DNA of 8,064 nucleotides, taken from positions 1-8,064 of the forward strand of contig CATNEU010000057.1 of the NCBI GenBank assembly GCA_950097605.1, read 5' to 3'. Source of the stretch: an uncultured Oscillospiraceae bacterium (GTDB lineage: Bacteria > Bacillota > Clostridia > Oscillospirales > Ruminococcaceae). Of this stretch, positions 1-6,309 are shown in pieces (position 1 is the stretch's first letter; each line of letters opens with the position of its first letter). The translations under genes were made by a program, and so were the position numbers. The notes under the pieces are model-generated. The model saw only the letters and a program-made list of their open reading frames with translations. It ran no database searches and was not told the DNA's origin.

Positions 1-121
1 GGCCCACCTCGTCCGAGGTAATGTCCTTGTTGGTGCCCAGACGGAAATTGGCGATGAGCTTCTGCCCGTCAAAAATGCCGAACTCCATATTTGTATTTCC
101 AATATCAATCGCAAACAGCAT
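1..121 (-). CDS. coaX: Type III pantothenate kinase, N-terminal part (runs off the left edge)
   Basis: CoaX phosphorylates pantothenate with ATP in the first step of coenzyme A synthesis, in the cytoplasm. Only the first 40 codons are visible. Reading from the ATG at 121, the protein begins MLFAIDIGNTNMEFGIFDG. The DIGNTN sequence at residues 5-10 is the phosphate-binding loop of the ASKHA-fold kinases and is characteristic of CoaX. It is followed by a strand with a GxFDG turn and then a TSDE stretch near residue 36, as in family members. A GGGA ribosome-binding sequence lies just upstream of the ATG. The gene follows the phosphoglycosyl transferase by 76 bp with a GC-rich hairpin between them, so it may be read from its own promoter or by readthrough. 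I see no convincing promoter in the gap. The rest of the protein, including the pantothenate site, is outside the window. Confidence 0.85.
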   Translation of the reverse strand, partial: MLFAIDIGNTNMEFGIFDGQKLIANFRLGTNKDITSDEVG

Positions 122-157
122 GGGTCATCCCACTTTCGTCTATGTAATATTCTCCGC

Positions 158-183
158 GGGCCGGCCGCAGGGAAGGGCCGGCC
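158..183. repeat. Pair of GGCCGGCC palindromes forming a GC-rich hairpin
   Basis: The eight-base palindrome GGCCGGCC occurs at 159-166 and again at 176-183. The copies can pair with each other across a 9-nt loop, giving a very stable hairpin on either strand. It sits between the stop codon of the phosphoglycosyl transferase (198) and the start of coaX (121). No T-tract follows on the minus strand, so it is not a standard intrinsic terminator. It could still weaken readthrough or protect a 3' end. The pairing is seen in the sequence; a role is inferred. Confidence 0.4.
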
Positions 184-197
184 GCAGCCGGACGGCC

Positions 198-884
198 TCA
201 CTTGAACACGCACAAAACCGTCTCCCAGATCAGCTTAAAATCCAGCCCCAGGCGGAAATCCTTTGTATAGTCCAGGTTGATTTTCATTTTAATCGGTAAA
301 ATTTTCTCCACATATGCCTTCTCCGGGTCCTCATCTTCGCTCAGCATGCTGTTTTCGTCCTTAAAAGCGATGCTGGCGGCGCCTGTCAGCCCCGGCCGGA
401 GCAGCAGCGTTGCCATCATCTCATCGGAATACTGCGCGACGTAGCGCGGCACCTCGGGCCTGGTGCCCACGAAGGTCATATCGCCCTTGAGCACGTTGAT
501 GAACTGTGAAAACTCGTCCAGCCGGAAATCCCGGATCCGTCTGCCCACCCTTGTCACCCGCGGGTCGTGCCCGGTGGTCACCTGGGCGCCCAGCGCCTGC
601 GCATCCGCCACCATCGTGCGGAACTTATAAATTTTAAACTCTTTCCCATATTGGCCCACGCGTATCTGCTTAAAAAACACAGGGCCTTTTGAATCGAGCT
701 TGATCGCAATTGCAAGCACCAAATAGATGGGCGAGCAAATCACAACGCCCAGCGCCGCGCCAACCACATCCAGCAGCCGTTTGCAAAAAAGCGCGCATTT
801 GCGCCCTTTCAAATGTTCATAGTAGGGACGGACCGCGTCGTTTTGCAGCACAGGCGGAAGTTGTTCCCAGGGCTTCAGCAGCAT
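198..884 (-). CDS. Undecaprenyl-phosphate sugar phosphotransferase (small monotopic phosphoglycosyl transferase)
   Basis: This is a bacterial sugar transferase of the WcaJ-C-terminal/PglC type. Such enzymes move a sugar phosphate from a UDP-sugar to undecaprenyl phosphate at the inner face of the membrane, which starts assembly of a surface glycan. The 228-residue protein has a hydrophobic, re-entrant-type segment at about residues 38-62 preceded by the basic KRLLD. The YKFRTM stretch lies at 86-91, the catalytic Asp-Glu pair in RLDEF is at 123-124, and the VLKGDMTFVGTRPEV signature is at about 131-145. There is no large N-terminal membrane domain, so it is the small form. I chose the ATG at 884 because GAGGG lies 5 nt upstream. 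An in-frame ATG at 896 would add four residues but has its purines directly against the start. It is the last sugar gene of the cluster, 77-90 bp after the glycosyltransferase. The sugar it transfers cannot be told from sequence. Confidence 0.9.
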   Translation of the reverse strand: MLLKPWEQLPPVLQNDAVRPYYEHLKGRKCALFCKRLLDVVGAALGVVICSPIYLVLAIAIKLDSKGPVFFKQIRVGQYGKEFKIYKFRTMVADAQALGAQVTTGHDPRVTRVGRRIRDFRLDEFSQFINVLKGDMTFVGTRPEVPRYVAQYSDEMMATLLLRPGLTGAASIAFKDENSMLSEDEDPEKAYVEKILPIKMKINLDYTKDFRLGLDFKLIWETVLCVFK

Positions 885-919
885 TGTTTCCCTCATCCTT
901 TTCGTTGAACTTTATAGAA

Positions 920-933
920 GCCGCTCCAGCGGC
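920..933 (-). other. Short GC hairpin between glycosyltransferase and phosphoglycosyl transferase genes
   Basis: GCCGCT at 920-925 pairs with AGCGGC at 928-933. In the roughly 80-bp gap a second small dyad, AAAGGC/GCCTTT, lies at 961-975 and overlaps the stop codon of the glycosyltransferase. Neither is followed by a T-run on the minus strand, so these are weak structures within an operon and not clear terminators. Confidence 0.3.
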
Positions 934-974
934 AAAGCGAAGCACCGCAGTGGCGGACGCAAAGGCGGCGCCTT

Positions 975-2204
975 TTAGTCCTTCCCCTGCAGCACATCCG
1001 CAAACCGCTTTGCCAGCTTGGCGTAATCATGGTTCTGCAGCACATACTCGTATCCGTTTTGGCCCATCCGGTCCAGTTCGGCGGCGTCCATCCCGCTTAA
1101 AGTGTTGACCGCCTGTGCAATGGCCTCCGCGTTCTCCGGCTCGATTGTAAGGCCGCAGCCGGCGTCCGAAACCGGATCGTTGGAGGCCTCGATTCCATAG
1201 ATAACCGGCCGTGCCGACAGCATGTAGTCATACAGCTTGTTCATGCCCACGCCAAAGCGGTAAAGCGCGCTGCGCCGCGCGCCGATATACAGGCAGTCGG
1301 CCAGCCGCTGCACCGCCGTCACCTCGGTCTTTTTCACACCCGGCAGAAAAACCAGGTTCCGGTAGCCCTTCATCTTGGCCGTCCGCATGAGCTGCTCTTT
1401 TTTAAAGCCCTCGCCGATCAGCACGACCGCAACGTTTTCAGCGAGCTTTGGAGAACTTTCCACAAGGTCCTCGAGCGCGTTTGCCTCCGCAAAGCCGCCC
1501 AGGTACATCGCCACGAACTTGCCCTGCTCCTTTAGCTGCGCGATGACCCGCGCGTGCTGTTCCGGCGCCGGCTCCCGCTTTGCATCCGCAGAGAGCACAA
1601 CGCCGTTCGGAATATAGACAAACTTAGAGACATCCGCGCCGCGCTCGGCAACATGCTCTGCAGCGTCCGGCAGAATGGAGATGATGCGCTTCGCCTCCGC
1701 AAAGGCATAGTCCTCCGCCCGCTGCAAATACTGCATGGCCGGGTTGCCCGCACCAAAGTGATAGAGCTCCATCAGCGAAAGCGGCCAGAGGTCATGGATT
1801 TCAAAAAAGACGTCCGCCCCCGCGAAGTTCGCCAGCTTGACGGCCTGCCGCATGTTGTTTGGATAGGTGGATGACGAGACCACCGCGTCAGGTTTATACC
1901 GCTCCGCAAAGGCCTTCGCATGCTTGGAAAGCCTGCGGCAAAACGCCACGACGTTGCACAGCCGGCTCAAATTGTTGCCTGTATAGGGAGGCGTGCGGAT
2001 CCAGACATAGCGCACGCCGTCGATGATCTCCTCGGTGACTTCCCGCGTATACGCCGGATTCACCCTGCGCAGATGGGAATAGGTCGCGGCGACGACCGTG
2101 ACGTCGTGCCCGGCCTTAACCCACTCCCTGCCCATATAAAACGGGCGGAATTCCATGCCGTATTTATCCGAACCCGCATAGTGGTTGATCAGTAGTATAT
2201 TCAT
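975..2204 (-). CDS. Glycosyltransferase family 4 protein, WbuB-like
   Basis: A 409-residue GT-B fold glycosyltransferase that probably adds the second sugar to the lipid-linked intermediate at the cytoplasmic face of the membrane. The N-terminus MNILLINHYAGSDKYGMEFR, followed by a GREWVKAGHDVTVVAA stretch, matches the pattern of WbuB-type GT4 enzymes, which include L-FucNAc transferases of O-antigen clusters. The acceptor domain carries FFEIHDLWPLSL. The donor half has VYIPNGV, then MYLGGF and VVLIGEG. The nucleotide-sugar site is KLYDYMLSARPVIYG, where E-rich family members usually have an EAMA-like sequence. The start at 2204 is set by a run of GGGGGGAT 8 nt upstream and by the conserved N-terminus; the open frame extends 99 codons further upstream but those residues are low-complexity antisense of the preceding gene. 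It begins 13 bp after the oxidoreductase stop, so the two are surely cotranscribed. The sugar specificity is not known. Confidence 0.88.
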   Translation of the reverse strand: MNILLINHYAGSDKYGMEFRPFYMGREWVKAGHDVTVVAATYSHLRRVNPAYTREVTEEIIDGVRYVWIRTPPYTGNNLSRLCNVVAFCRRLSKHAKAFAERYKPDAVVSSSTYPNNMRQAVKLANFAGADVFFEIHDLWPLSLMELYHFGAGNPAMQYLQRAEDYAFAEAKRIISILPDAAEHVAERGADVSKFVYIPNGVVLSADAKREPAPEQHARVIAQLKEQGKFVAMYLGGFAEANALEDLVESSPKLAENVAVVLIGEGFKKEQLMRTAKMKGYRNLVFLPGVKKTEVTAVQRLADCLYIGARRSALYRFGVGMNKLYDYMLSARPVIYGIEASNDPVSDAGCGLTIEPENAEAIAQAVNTLSGMDAAELDRMGQNGYEYVLQNHDYAKLAKRFADVLQGKD

Positions 2205-2217
2205 GCACCGATCCCCC

Positions 2218-3327
2218 CTAGCGCCGCTTATTGGATTCGTCAAATCTGCCTTTAAAATCCAATGTCGAGCATTCTTGCAGCGGCAGCCCGACCGGGCGGC
2301 CCTCCGCAGCCGATTTGTAAATTGCCAGAACCAGCTCCAGCGCACGGCGGCCCGCGCGGCCGTCGATGGCGGGCGGGCGCTTTTCGCGCACGGCGGCCAC
2401 CACGTCGCGGTAGAGCGGCAGGTGCCCGAACCCATACACATTCGGGGGATTCTCACCGTATTCCCGTTTGACGGCCTCGGCGTCCTCGGACGCATCCGCA
2501 AACAGCCATTCCTCGATGACGTTGACCGACTTCCCCCCGGCCTTCACAGTACCGGTTTCGCCAAACAGATAGAGGGTTTCCTCCAAATTATGCGGAAACA
2601 CGTTGGTCGTCCCCTCAATCATGCCGTATGCGCCGTTCGCAAATTTGACAACCGCGAGACCAAGGTCTTCCGCGTCGATATAGCTGTGGTGTAAGTTGTC
2701 GGTATAGGCAAACACCTCGGTTACCTCGTCGCCCAGCATCCAGCGCAGCAAGTCGATGTTGTGGATACACTGGTTCATCAGCGCGCCGCCGTCCTGCTCC
2801 CAGGTGCCGCGCCACGGCGCCTGGGTATAATAGTCCTGCGAGCGGTTCCAGCGCACATGCGCCGTGCCGTGCAGCATTCTTCCGAACGCGCCGCTCTCCA
2901 CCGCCTCGCGGATTTTCACAATTGATTTGTTAAACCGGTTCTGGTGGCTCACACACAGAACCAACTGGTTTTGATCCGCCAATTCGATCAGCCCGTCGGC
3001 CTCGGCCAGGGAGAGCGTAATCGGCTTCTCCACAATCAGGTGCACGCCGCGCTCGAGGCAATATGCCGCGATTGCCGCGTGCTCGCCGCTCGGCGTAGCG
3101 ATTGCCGCAAGCTCGATCTCCTCTTTTTCCAGCATCTCGCGATAATCGGTATACCGTTTTACGCCAAGCTGGTCCAAGGCAAAGCTTTCGCAGATATTCT
3201 GCATGTTGGCATTGTCGATGTCACAAACCGCAACAAATTCCAAATCCTGCTCCAACTGCTTCACAGCCGCCACATGATTCGGAGAAATACGGCCGCAGCC
3301 AATCAATGCATACCTGAGTTTTTTCAT
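2218..3327 (-). CDS. Gfo/Idh/MocA family NAD(P)-dependent oxidoreductase, WlbA/WbpB-like
   Basis: A 369-residue cytoplasmic sugar oxidoreductase. The N-terminal Rossmann fold starts at MKKLRYALIGCGRISPNH with the dinucleotide-binding GCGRIS at residues 10-15. The family's EKP motif is at 100-102, HQNRFN is at 128-133, and the catalytic-type histidine lies in MNQCIHNIDLL (His189). The HVRWNR, DYY and APWRGTW sequence around 158-176 and the histidine motif are typical of the WlbA/WbpB branch. Those enzymes oxidise C3 of UDP-N-acetylglucosaminuronic acid to a 3-keto sugar ahead of transamination. The exact substrate here is inferred. The ATG at 3327 has AAAGGAG 9 nt upstream; the 16 codons upstream in frame do not look like protein. 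It lies 130 bp after the acetyltransferase with a hairpin between them, and 13 bp before the glycosyltransferase. No C3 aminotransferase is seen in this window. Confidence 0.88.
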   Translation of the reverse strand: MKKLRYALIGCGRISPNHVAAVKQLEQDLEFVAVCDIDNANMQNICESFALDQLGVKRYTDYREMLEKEEIELAAIATPSGEHAAIAAYCLERGVHLIVEKPITLSLAEADGLIELADQNQLVLCVSHQNRFNKSIVKIREAVESGAFGRMLHGTAHVRWNRSQDYYTQAPWRGTWEQDGGALMNQCIHNIDLLRWMLGDEVTEVFAYTDNLHHSYIDAEDLGLAVVKFANGAYGMIEGTTNVFPHNLEETLYLFGETGTVKAGGKSVNVIEEWLFADASEDAEAVKREYGENPPNVYGFGHLPLYRDVVAAVREKRPPAIDGRAGRRALELVLAIYKSAAEGRPVGLPLQECSTLDFKGRFDESNKRR

Positions 3328-3403
3328 TTGAAAGACTCCTTTATTCAGTAATCGTCCGCTTTCTCCACACCCCAAGTATCTTTTCTATCTGCTCTATAAT
3401 AAG

Positions 3404-3431
3404 CAGCGGCACAAAGCGCGCCGCTGTTTTT
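3404..3431 (+). terminator. Terminator-shaped hairpin in the gap between acetyltransferase and oxidoreductase genes
   Basis: CAGCGGC at 3404-3410 pairs perfectly with GCCGCTG at 3420-3426 across a 9-nt loop, and five T's follow at 3427-3431 on the plus strand. In that direction it has the form of an intrinsic terminator, although no plus-strand gene lies upstream. On the minus strand, in the direction of the operon, the hairpin is followed by CTTATTATAG, which is a poor T-tract. It might attenuate operon transcription, block antisense transcripts, or do nothing. Confidence 0.4.
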
Positions 3432-3457
3432 GTCCCATCTGCTGCCGCCGGTGCAGC

Positions 3458-4207
3458 TCACTGGTTCTCGAGAAGCTGGTCCTTTTCAACGTCCCGAAAG
3501 ACTTTTGCCGGGCTTCCCTTGACAATCTTGTGCGCGGGCACGTCGCGCGTGACCAGGCTGCCCGCCGCCACAAACGCGTCCTCCTGCACGGTTCTGCCGG
3601 GTAAAACAACGCTGCCGGCCCCGATGCGCCCGCCGCGCAGGAGCGTCAGCCCCCGAAAACTGCCAAACCGCTTCTGCGAACGGCCGGCGTAGTTGTCATT
3701 GGAAGTGACGACACAGGGCGCCACAAAGCAGCGGTCCTCGATCACCGAGTAAGCCGTGATATAGGCATTGGTCTCGATTTTGCAAAAGCTGCCCACCGTG
3801 CACTGGTTTTCAATCGCGGCGCCGCGGCCGATGATGGTCCCCGCACCGATCCGCACGTCCTCCCGCACGGTTGCCATATCCGCCACCAGCACGTTTTCCC
3901 CGATCTCGCTGCCGCGGTAGAGCACTGCGCCTGTGCCAACGATGCTGCCCGCGCCGATTTTCGTGGGCGGCAGCTCCCTCTCGCGGGTGACCGCGCTGTT
4001 CACCGCCCTCATGGGATGCTTGCCGACCACGGCAAAATCATCCATGCGCACATGGTCTCCGATCACGCTGCCCGCGTGTACCACCACATGATGCCCGATT
4101 TTGCAGCCGTCGCCAATCACAGCGTCCGCTTCTATGACGCAGAACGCGCCTATTTCCGTGCCCGCGCCTATTTGGGCCTGTTCGCTGATACAGTTCATCG
4201 CGTTCAT
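3458..4207 (-). CDS. Hexapeptide-repeat (left-handed beta-helix) N/O-acetyltransferase for a nucleotide sugar
   Basis: A 249-residue acetyltransferase made almost entirely of imperfect hexapeptide repeats such as AQIGAG, AVIGDG, SVIGDH, TKIGAG, VRIGAG and GRIGAG. These fold as a left-handed parallel beta-helix and bind acetyl-CoA between trimer subunits. The C-terminal third, with VVTSNDNYAGR, a second set of coils from about 190, and VAAGSLVTRDVPAHKIVKGSPAKV, resembles sugar N-acetyltransferases of the WbpD/WlbB kind. Those acetylate a 3-amino UDP-sugar. A charged insertion near residues 70-85 breaks the helix. It lacks the N-terminal Rossmann domain of PglD. The ATG at 4207 overlaps the dehydratase stop by 4 nt (ATGA), so translation is coupled; a second ATG nine bases downstream is possible. 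Together with the WlbA-like oxidoreductase it suggests modification at C3. The true acceptor sugar is inferred. Confidence 0.82.
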   Translation of the reverse strand: MNAMNCISEQAQIGAGTEIGAFCVIEADAVIGDGCKIGHHVVVHAGSVIGDHVRMDDFAVVGKHPMRAVNSAVTRERELPPTKIGAGSIVGTGAVLYRGSEIGENVLVADMATVREDVRIGAGTIIGRGAAIENQCTVGSFCKIETNAYITAYSVIEDRCFVAPCVVTSNDNYAGRSQKRFGSFRGLTLLRGGRIGAGSVVLPGRTVQEDAFVAAGSLVTRDVPAHKIVKGSPAKVFRDVEKDQLLENQ

Positions 4208-6066
4208 CCGTCCTTTTCCATTTTGTGTTGAAAGGTCGGCACCAGCCCTTTTACAATCCCAAACATCTCGTCCACCGTCTTATTCCGGTCGGAAATCGTG
4301 CGCTCCAGGTCCTTAATGGTGTGTGCAAAGCGGATCGGATCGTTTTCAATGGGCTTGTTGATGAAAATTTTGTTGTTGGAGGTCTTGGTGGTGTCCTCCT
4401 CGGCCAGGCTGATCTCCTCGAACAGCTTCTCGCCCGGCCGCAGTCCCGTAAACACAATTTTAATGTCCTTTTCCGGGCGCAGCCCCGAAAGCCGGATCAA
4501 ATCGCAGGCCAGATCGTAGATCTTCACGGGCTGCCCCATGTCCAGCACAAAAATCTCGCCGCCGGCCGCCATGGTGCCCGCCTCGAGCACCAACTGCACA
4601 GCCTCGGGAATCGTCATGAAATAGCGCTTCATATCGGGATGCGTAACGGTCACCGGGCCGCCCGCTTTGATCTGGTCGAGGAAAAACGGCACAACGCTGC
4701 CGTTGCTGCCCAACACGTTGCCAAACCGCACGGCGGCAAGCTCGGTTTTGGAGACCCCGTCGAACATCTGAATCACCATCTCGGCAATCCGCTTGGAAGC
4801 GCCCATGATATTGGTCGGGTTGACCGCCTTGTCCGTCGAGATCAAAATGAACTTCTCGGCGTCGTTGAAAATAGCCGTCTGCGCCACCTTGATGGTGCCG
4901 AACACGTTGTTTTTAATGGCCTCTTTGGGATTGCCCTCCATCATCGGCACATGCTTGTGCGCCGCCGCGTGAAAAACGATCTGGGGTTTGTACTCTTTAA
5001 AGATCTCCTGCAACCTGTCCTTGTCCCGTATCGACCCGAGCTTGAGCGCATACCGCGCGGGATCATAGTCCTTTTTCAGCTGGTTGTCGAGATAGAACAG
5101 ACCATTTTCGTTGATATCAAAGATAATCAGCTTCTTAGCGCCATACGCCAGCACCTGCCTGCAGATCTCCGAGCCAATCGAACCCACGCCGCCGGTCACC
5201 AGCACGGTCTTTCCGTGCAGCATCCGGCGCACCACCTCCATGTTGAGCTTTACGCGGTCGCGCCGCAGCAGGTCCTCGAGGTTGATCTGGGTCAAGCTCA
5301 CCTTTGCAGGCTCTTCCACCACATCGTCGAGCACCCCAAAGCGCTTGAGAATGCAGCGGTTGGCCTTGCAGACCGACATGAGGTCCTTCATCAGGTCGAT
5401 ATCCGGTTCCGCAATCGCAATGATGACCTCCTCGGCTTTATACTCTCTAATGGTGCGGGCAAGCTTCTCTTTACCGCCCACACACCGCACGTTGCCGATT
5501 TTGCGGCCCCAAAGGTCGCGTTTGTCGTCCAGGATGGCGACGGGGCGCAGGTCGTTGTCGGGATTGCCGGCAATTTTCCGCAGAAAATATTGCCCGGCCT
5601 CCCCGCCTCCATAGACGATTACGTTTTTCAGATCCTCCTTGGTTGCAAACGCAATCCGGGCGCGGACATAGGAGCCTGCGCGCATCGAAAGCCTGCCCAG
5701 CAGCATAAACGCCAGCAGCAACCCGGTGACGATGATGATGACCTCCACCGGCATACCCAGCACAAACAGCCTGTCCAGCATGTAAAACACAATGCTCACA
5801 AAGACCGCGCTCAGCGTCAGGCGTGCAACATCCATCGCGTTGGCCCGTTTCCAGTCCGCCGTATAGGCTTTAAACATGCAATTCATGAGGACAACCACGA
5901 CAAAACAGATGGATATAACCAGCCACCTGCCCTCTATATACTGATAGGGGATCGCCGCCACAAACCCAAACCGCAGCCGGAACCCTATAATGAAAGACAA
6001 CAGTACCGATATCGCGTCCCATATGACCAACGCTGCCGCAAACAGCGCTCTCTTCAAACGGCTCAA
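4204..6066 (-). CDS. Membrane-anchored UDP-N-acetylglucosamine 4,6-dehydratase (PglF/WbpM/CapD family)
   Basis: The largest gene, 620 residues, is a polysaccharide biosynthesis dehydratase. Family members turn UDP-GlcNAc into UDP-4-keto-6-deoxy sugars with tightly bound NAD, at the inner membrane face. The N-terminus has four hydrophobic segments at about 9-30, 48-68, 79-100 and 107-127. Next is a CoA-binding-like Rossmann domain (VIVYGGGEAGQY, 149-160). The catalytic short-chain dehydrogenase domain follows, with TGGVGSIGSE at 291-300, HAAAHKHVP at 366-374, STDKA at 410-414 and MGASK at 421-425. Methionine replaces the usual YxxxK tyrosine, as in large members such as WbpM. I chose the TTG at 6066 because AGGGGAG lies 7 nt upstream. 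A GTG at 6108 would add 14 residues but has no good ribosome-binding site. It is the first gene after the promoter at 6217-6245 and overlaps the acetyltransferase by 4 nt. The family is secure; the product stereochemistry is not. Confidence 0.92.
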   Translation of the reverse strand: MSRLKRALFAAALVIWDAISVLLSFIIGFRLRFGFVAAIPYQYIEGRWLVISICFVVVVLMNCMFKAYTADWKRANAMDVARLTLSAVFVSIVFYMLDRLFVLGMPVEVIIIVTGLLLAFMLLGRLSMRAGSYVRARIAFATKEDLKNVIVYGGGEAGQYFLRKIAGNPDNDLRPVAILDDKRDLWGRKIGNVRCVGGKEKLARTIREYKAEEVIIAIAEPDIDLMKDLMSVCKANRCILKRFGVLDDVVEEPAKVSLTQINLEDLLRRDRVKLNMEVVRRMLHGKTVLVTGGVGSIGSEICRQVLAYGAKKLIIFDINENGLFYLDNQLKKDYDPARYALKLGSIRDKDRLQEIFKEYKPQIVFHAAAHKHVPMMEGNPKEAIKNNVFGTIKVAQTAIFNDAEKFILISTDKAVNPTNIMGASKRIAEMVIQMFDGVSKTELAAVRFGNVLGSNGSVVPFFLDQIKAGGPVTVTHPDMKRYFMTIPEAVQLVLEAGTMAAGGEIFVLDMGQPVKIYDLACDLIRLSGLRPEKDIKIVFTGLRPGEKLFEEISLAEEDTTKTSNNKIFINKPIENDPIRFAHTIKDLERTISDRNKTVDEMFGIVKGLVPTFQHKMEKDG

Positions 6067-6073
6067 CGCATCT

Positions 6074-6080
6074 CTCCCCT
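6074..6080 (-). promoter_or_regulatory. Ribosome-binding site that supports a TTG start for the dehydratase
   Basis: The minus strand reads AAAGGGGAGAGATGCGTTG here. AGGGGAG is followed by 7 nt and then the TTG at 6066, which is an ideal spacing. The ATG inside this string is out of frame and stops after two codons. This is why I place the dehydratase start at 6066 and not at the GTG at 6108. Confidence 0.65.
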
Positions 6081-6117
6081 TTACACACCGCTTTACAGTC
6101 CTGCACACGGTTGTCCG

Positions 6118-6134
6118 GCCGGCTTTCCGCCGGC
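6118..6134 (-). promoter_or_regulatory. Hairpin in the long leader of the polysaccharide operon
   Basis: GCCGGC at 6118-6123 pairs with GCCGGC at 6129-6134 across a 5-nt loop, read as GGAAA in the transcript. It lies about 75-90 nt downstream of the predicted transcription start and 50 nt before the dehydratase start codon. No T-tract follows, so it is not a terminator by itself. Structured leaders of Firmicutes polysaccharide operons can be targets of processive antitermination factors such as LoaP. That link is only a suggestion here. Confidence 0.35.
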
Positions 6135-6163
6135 ACGGTCCGGGCAGCGCACGGAGTCTCTGC

Positions 6164-6188
6164 TAGGTTATAACCAAATGGTATACTA
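6164..6188. promoter_or_regulatory. Operator-like palindromes just downstream of the polysaccharide promoter
   Basis: The perfect palindrome GGTTATAACC (6166-6175) is followed after 5 nt by GTATAC (6181-6186). Together they sit in an imperfect inverted repeat, TAGGTTATAACC / GGTATACTA. The site is about 25-45 nt after the predicted transcription start, where a repressor could block elongation or initiation. The symmetry is visible; no known regulator is recognised. Confidence 0.3.
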
Positions 6189-6216
6189 AAAGCCGATGCT
6201 TTACACAATTAAAAGT

Positions 6217-6245
6217 ATTATAAAAAATTCCGCGCAGGCTGTCAA
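6217..6245 (-). promoter_or_regulatory. Consensus sigma-A promoter of the polysaccharide operon
   Basis: On the minus strand TTGACA (6245-6240) and TATAAT (6222-6217) are separated by exactly 17 bp. Both boxes match the consensus at all six positions. Transcription would begin near 6210 and cross a leader of about 145 nt before the dehydratase start. The promoter lies about 65 bp beyond the stop of the transporter gene, with no terminator visible between, so some readthrough from the transporter is also possible. Confidence 0.85.
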
Positions 6246-6309
6246 TGTTCACTCAATTCGTCAGGATTTCTGGGAACAGCACCGGATTTCGGATGGAGCC
6301 TGTGCAATT

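Noticed and set aside
2205..2501. A 99-codon upstream extension of the glycosyltransferase frame
   Set aside because: The added residues are a shadow of the oxidoreductase gene, while a good ribosome-binding site and the conserved family N-terminus both point to 2204.
3395..3400. TATAAT on the plus strand as a promoter
   Set aside because: The region 17 bp upstream has no -35-like sequence, and transcription would run straight into the hairpin with T-tract at 3404-3431 and then antisense to the acetyltransferase.
6182..6187. TATACT on the plus strand as a possible divergent promoter -10 box
   Set aside because: There is no -35 box at a suitable distance and no plus-strand gene downstream.
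4225..6189. A 654-codon open frame on the plus strand, opposite the dehydratase
   Set aside because: It mirrors the dehydratase gene almost exactly. Its composition is rich in His, Arg, Gln and Asn with no recognisable domain, and it is explained by the GC codon bias of the opposite strand.
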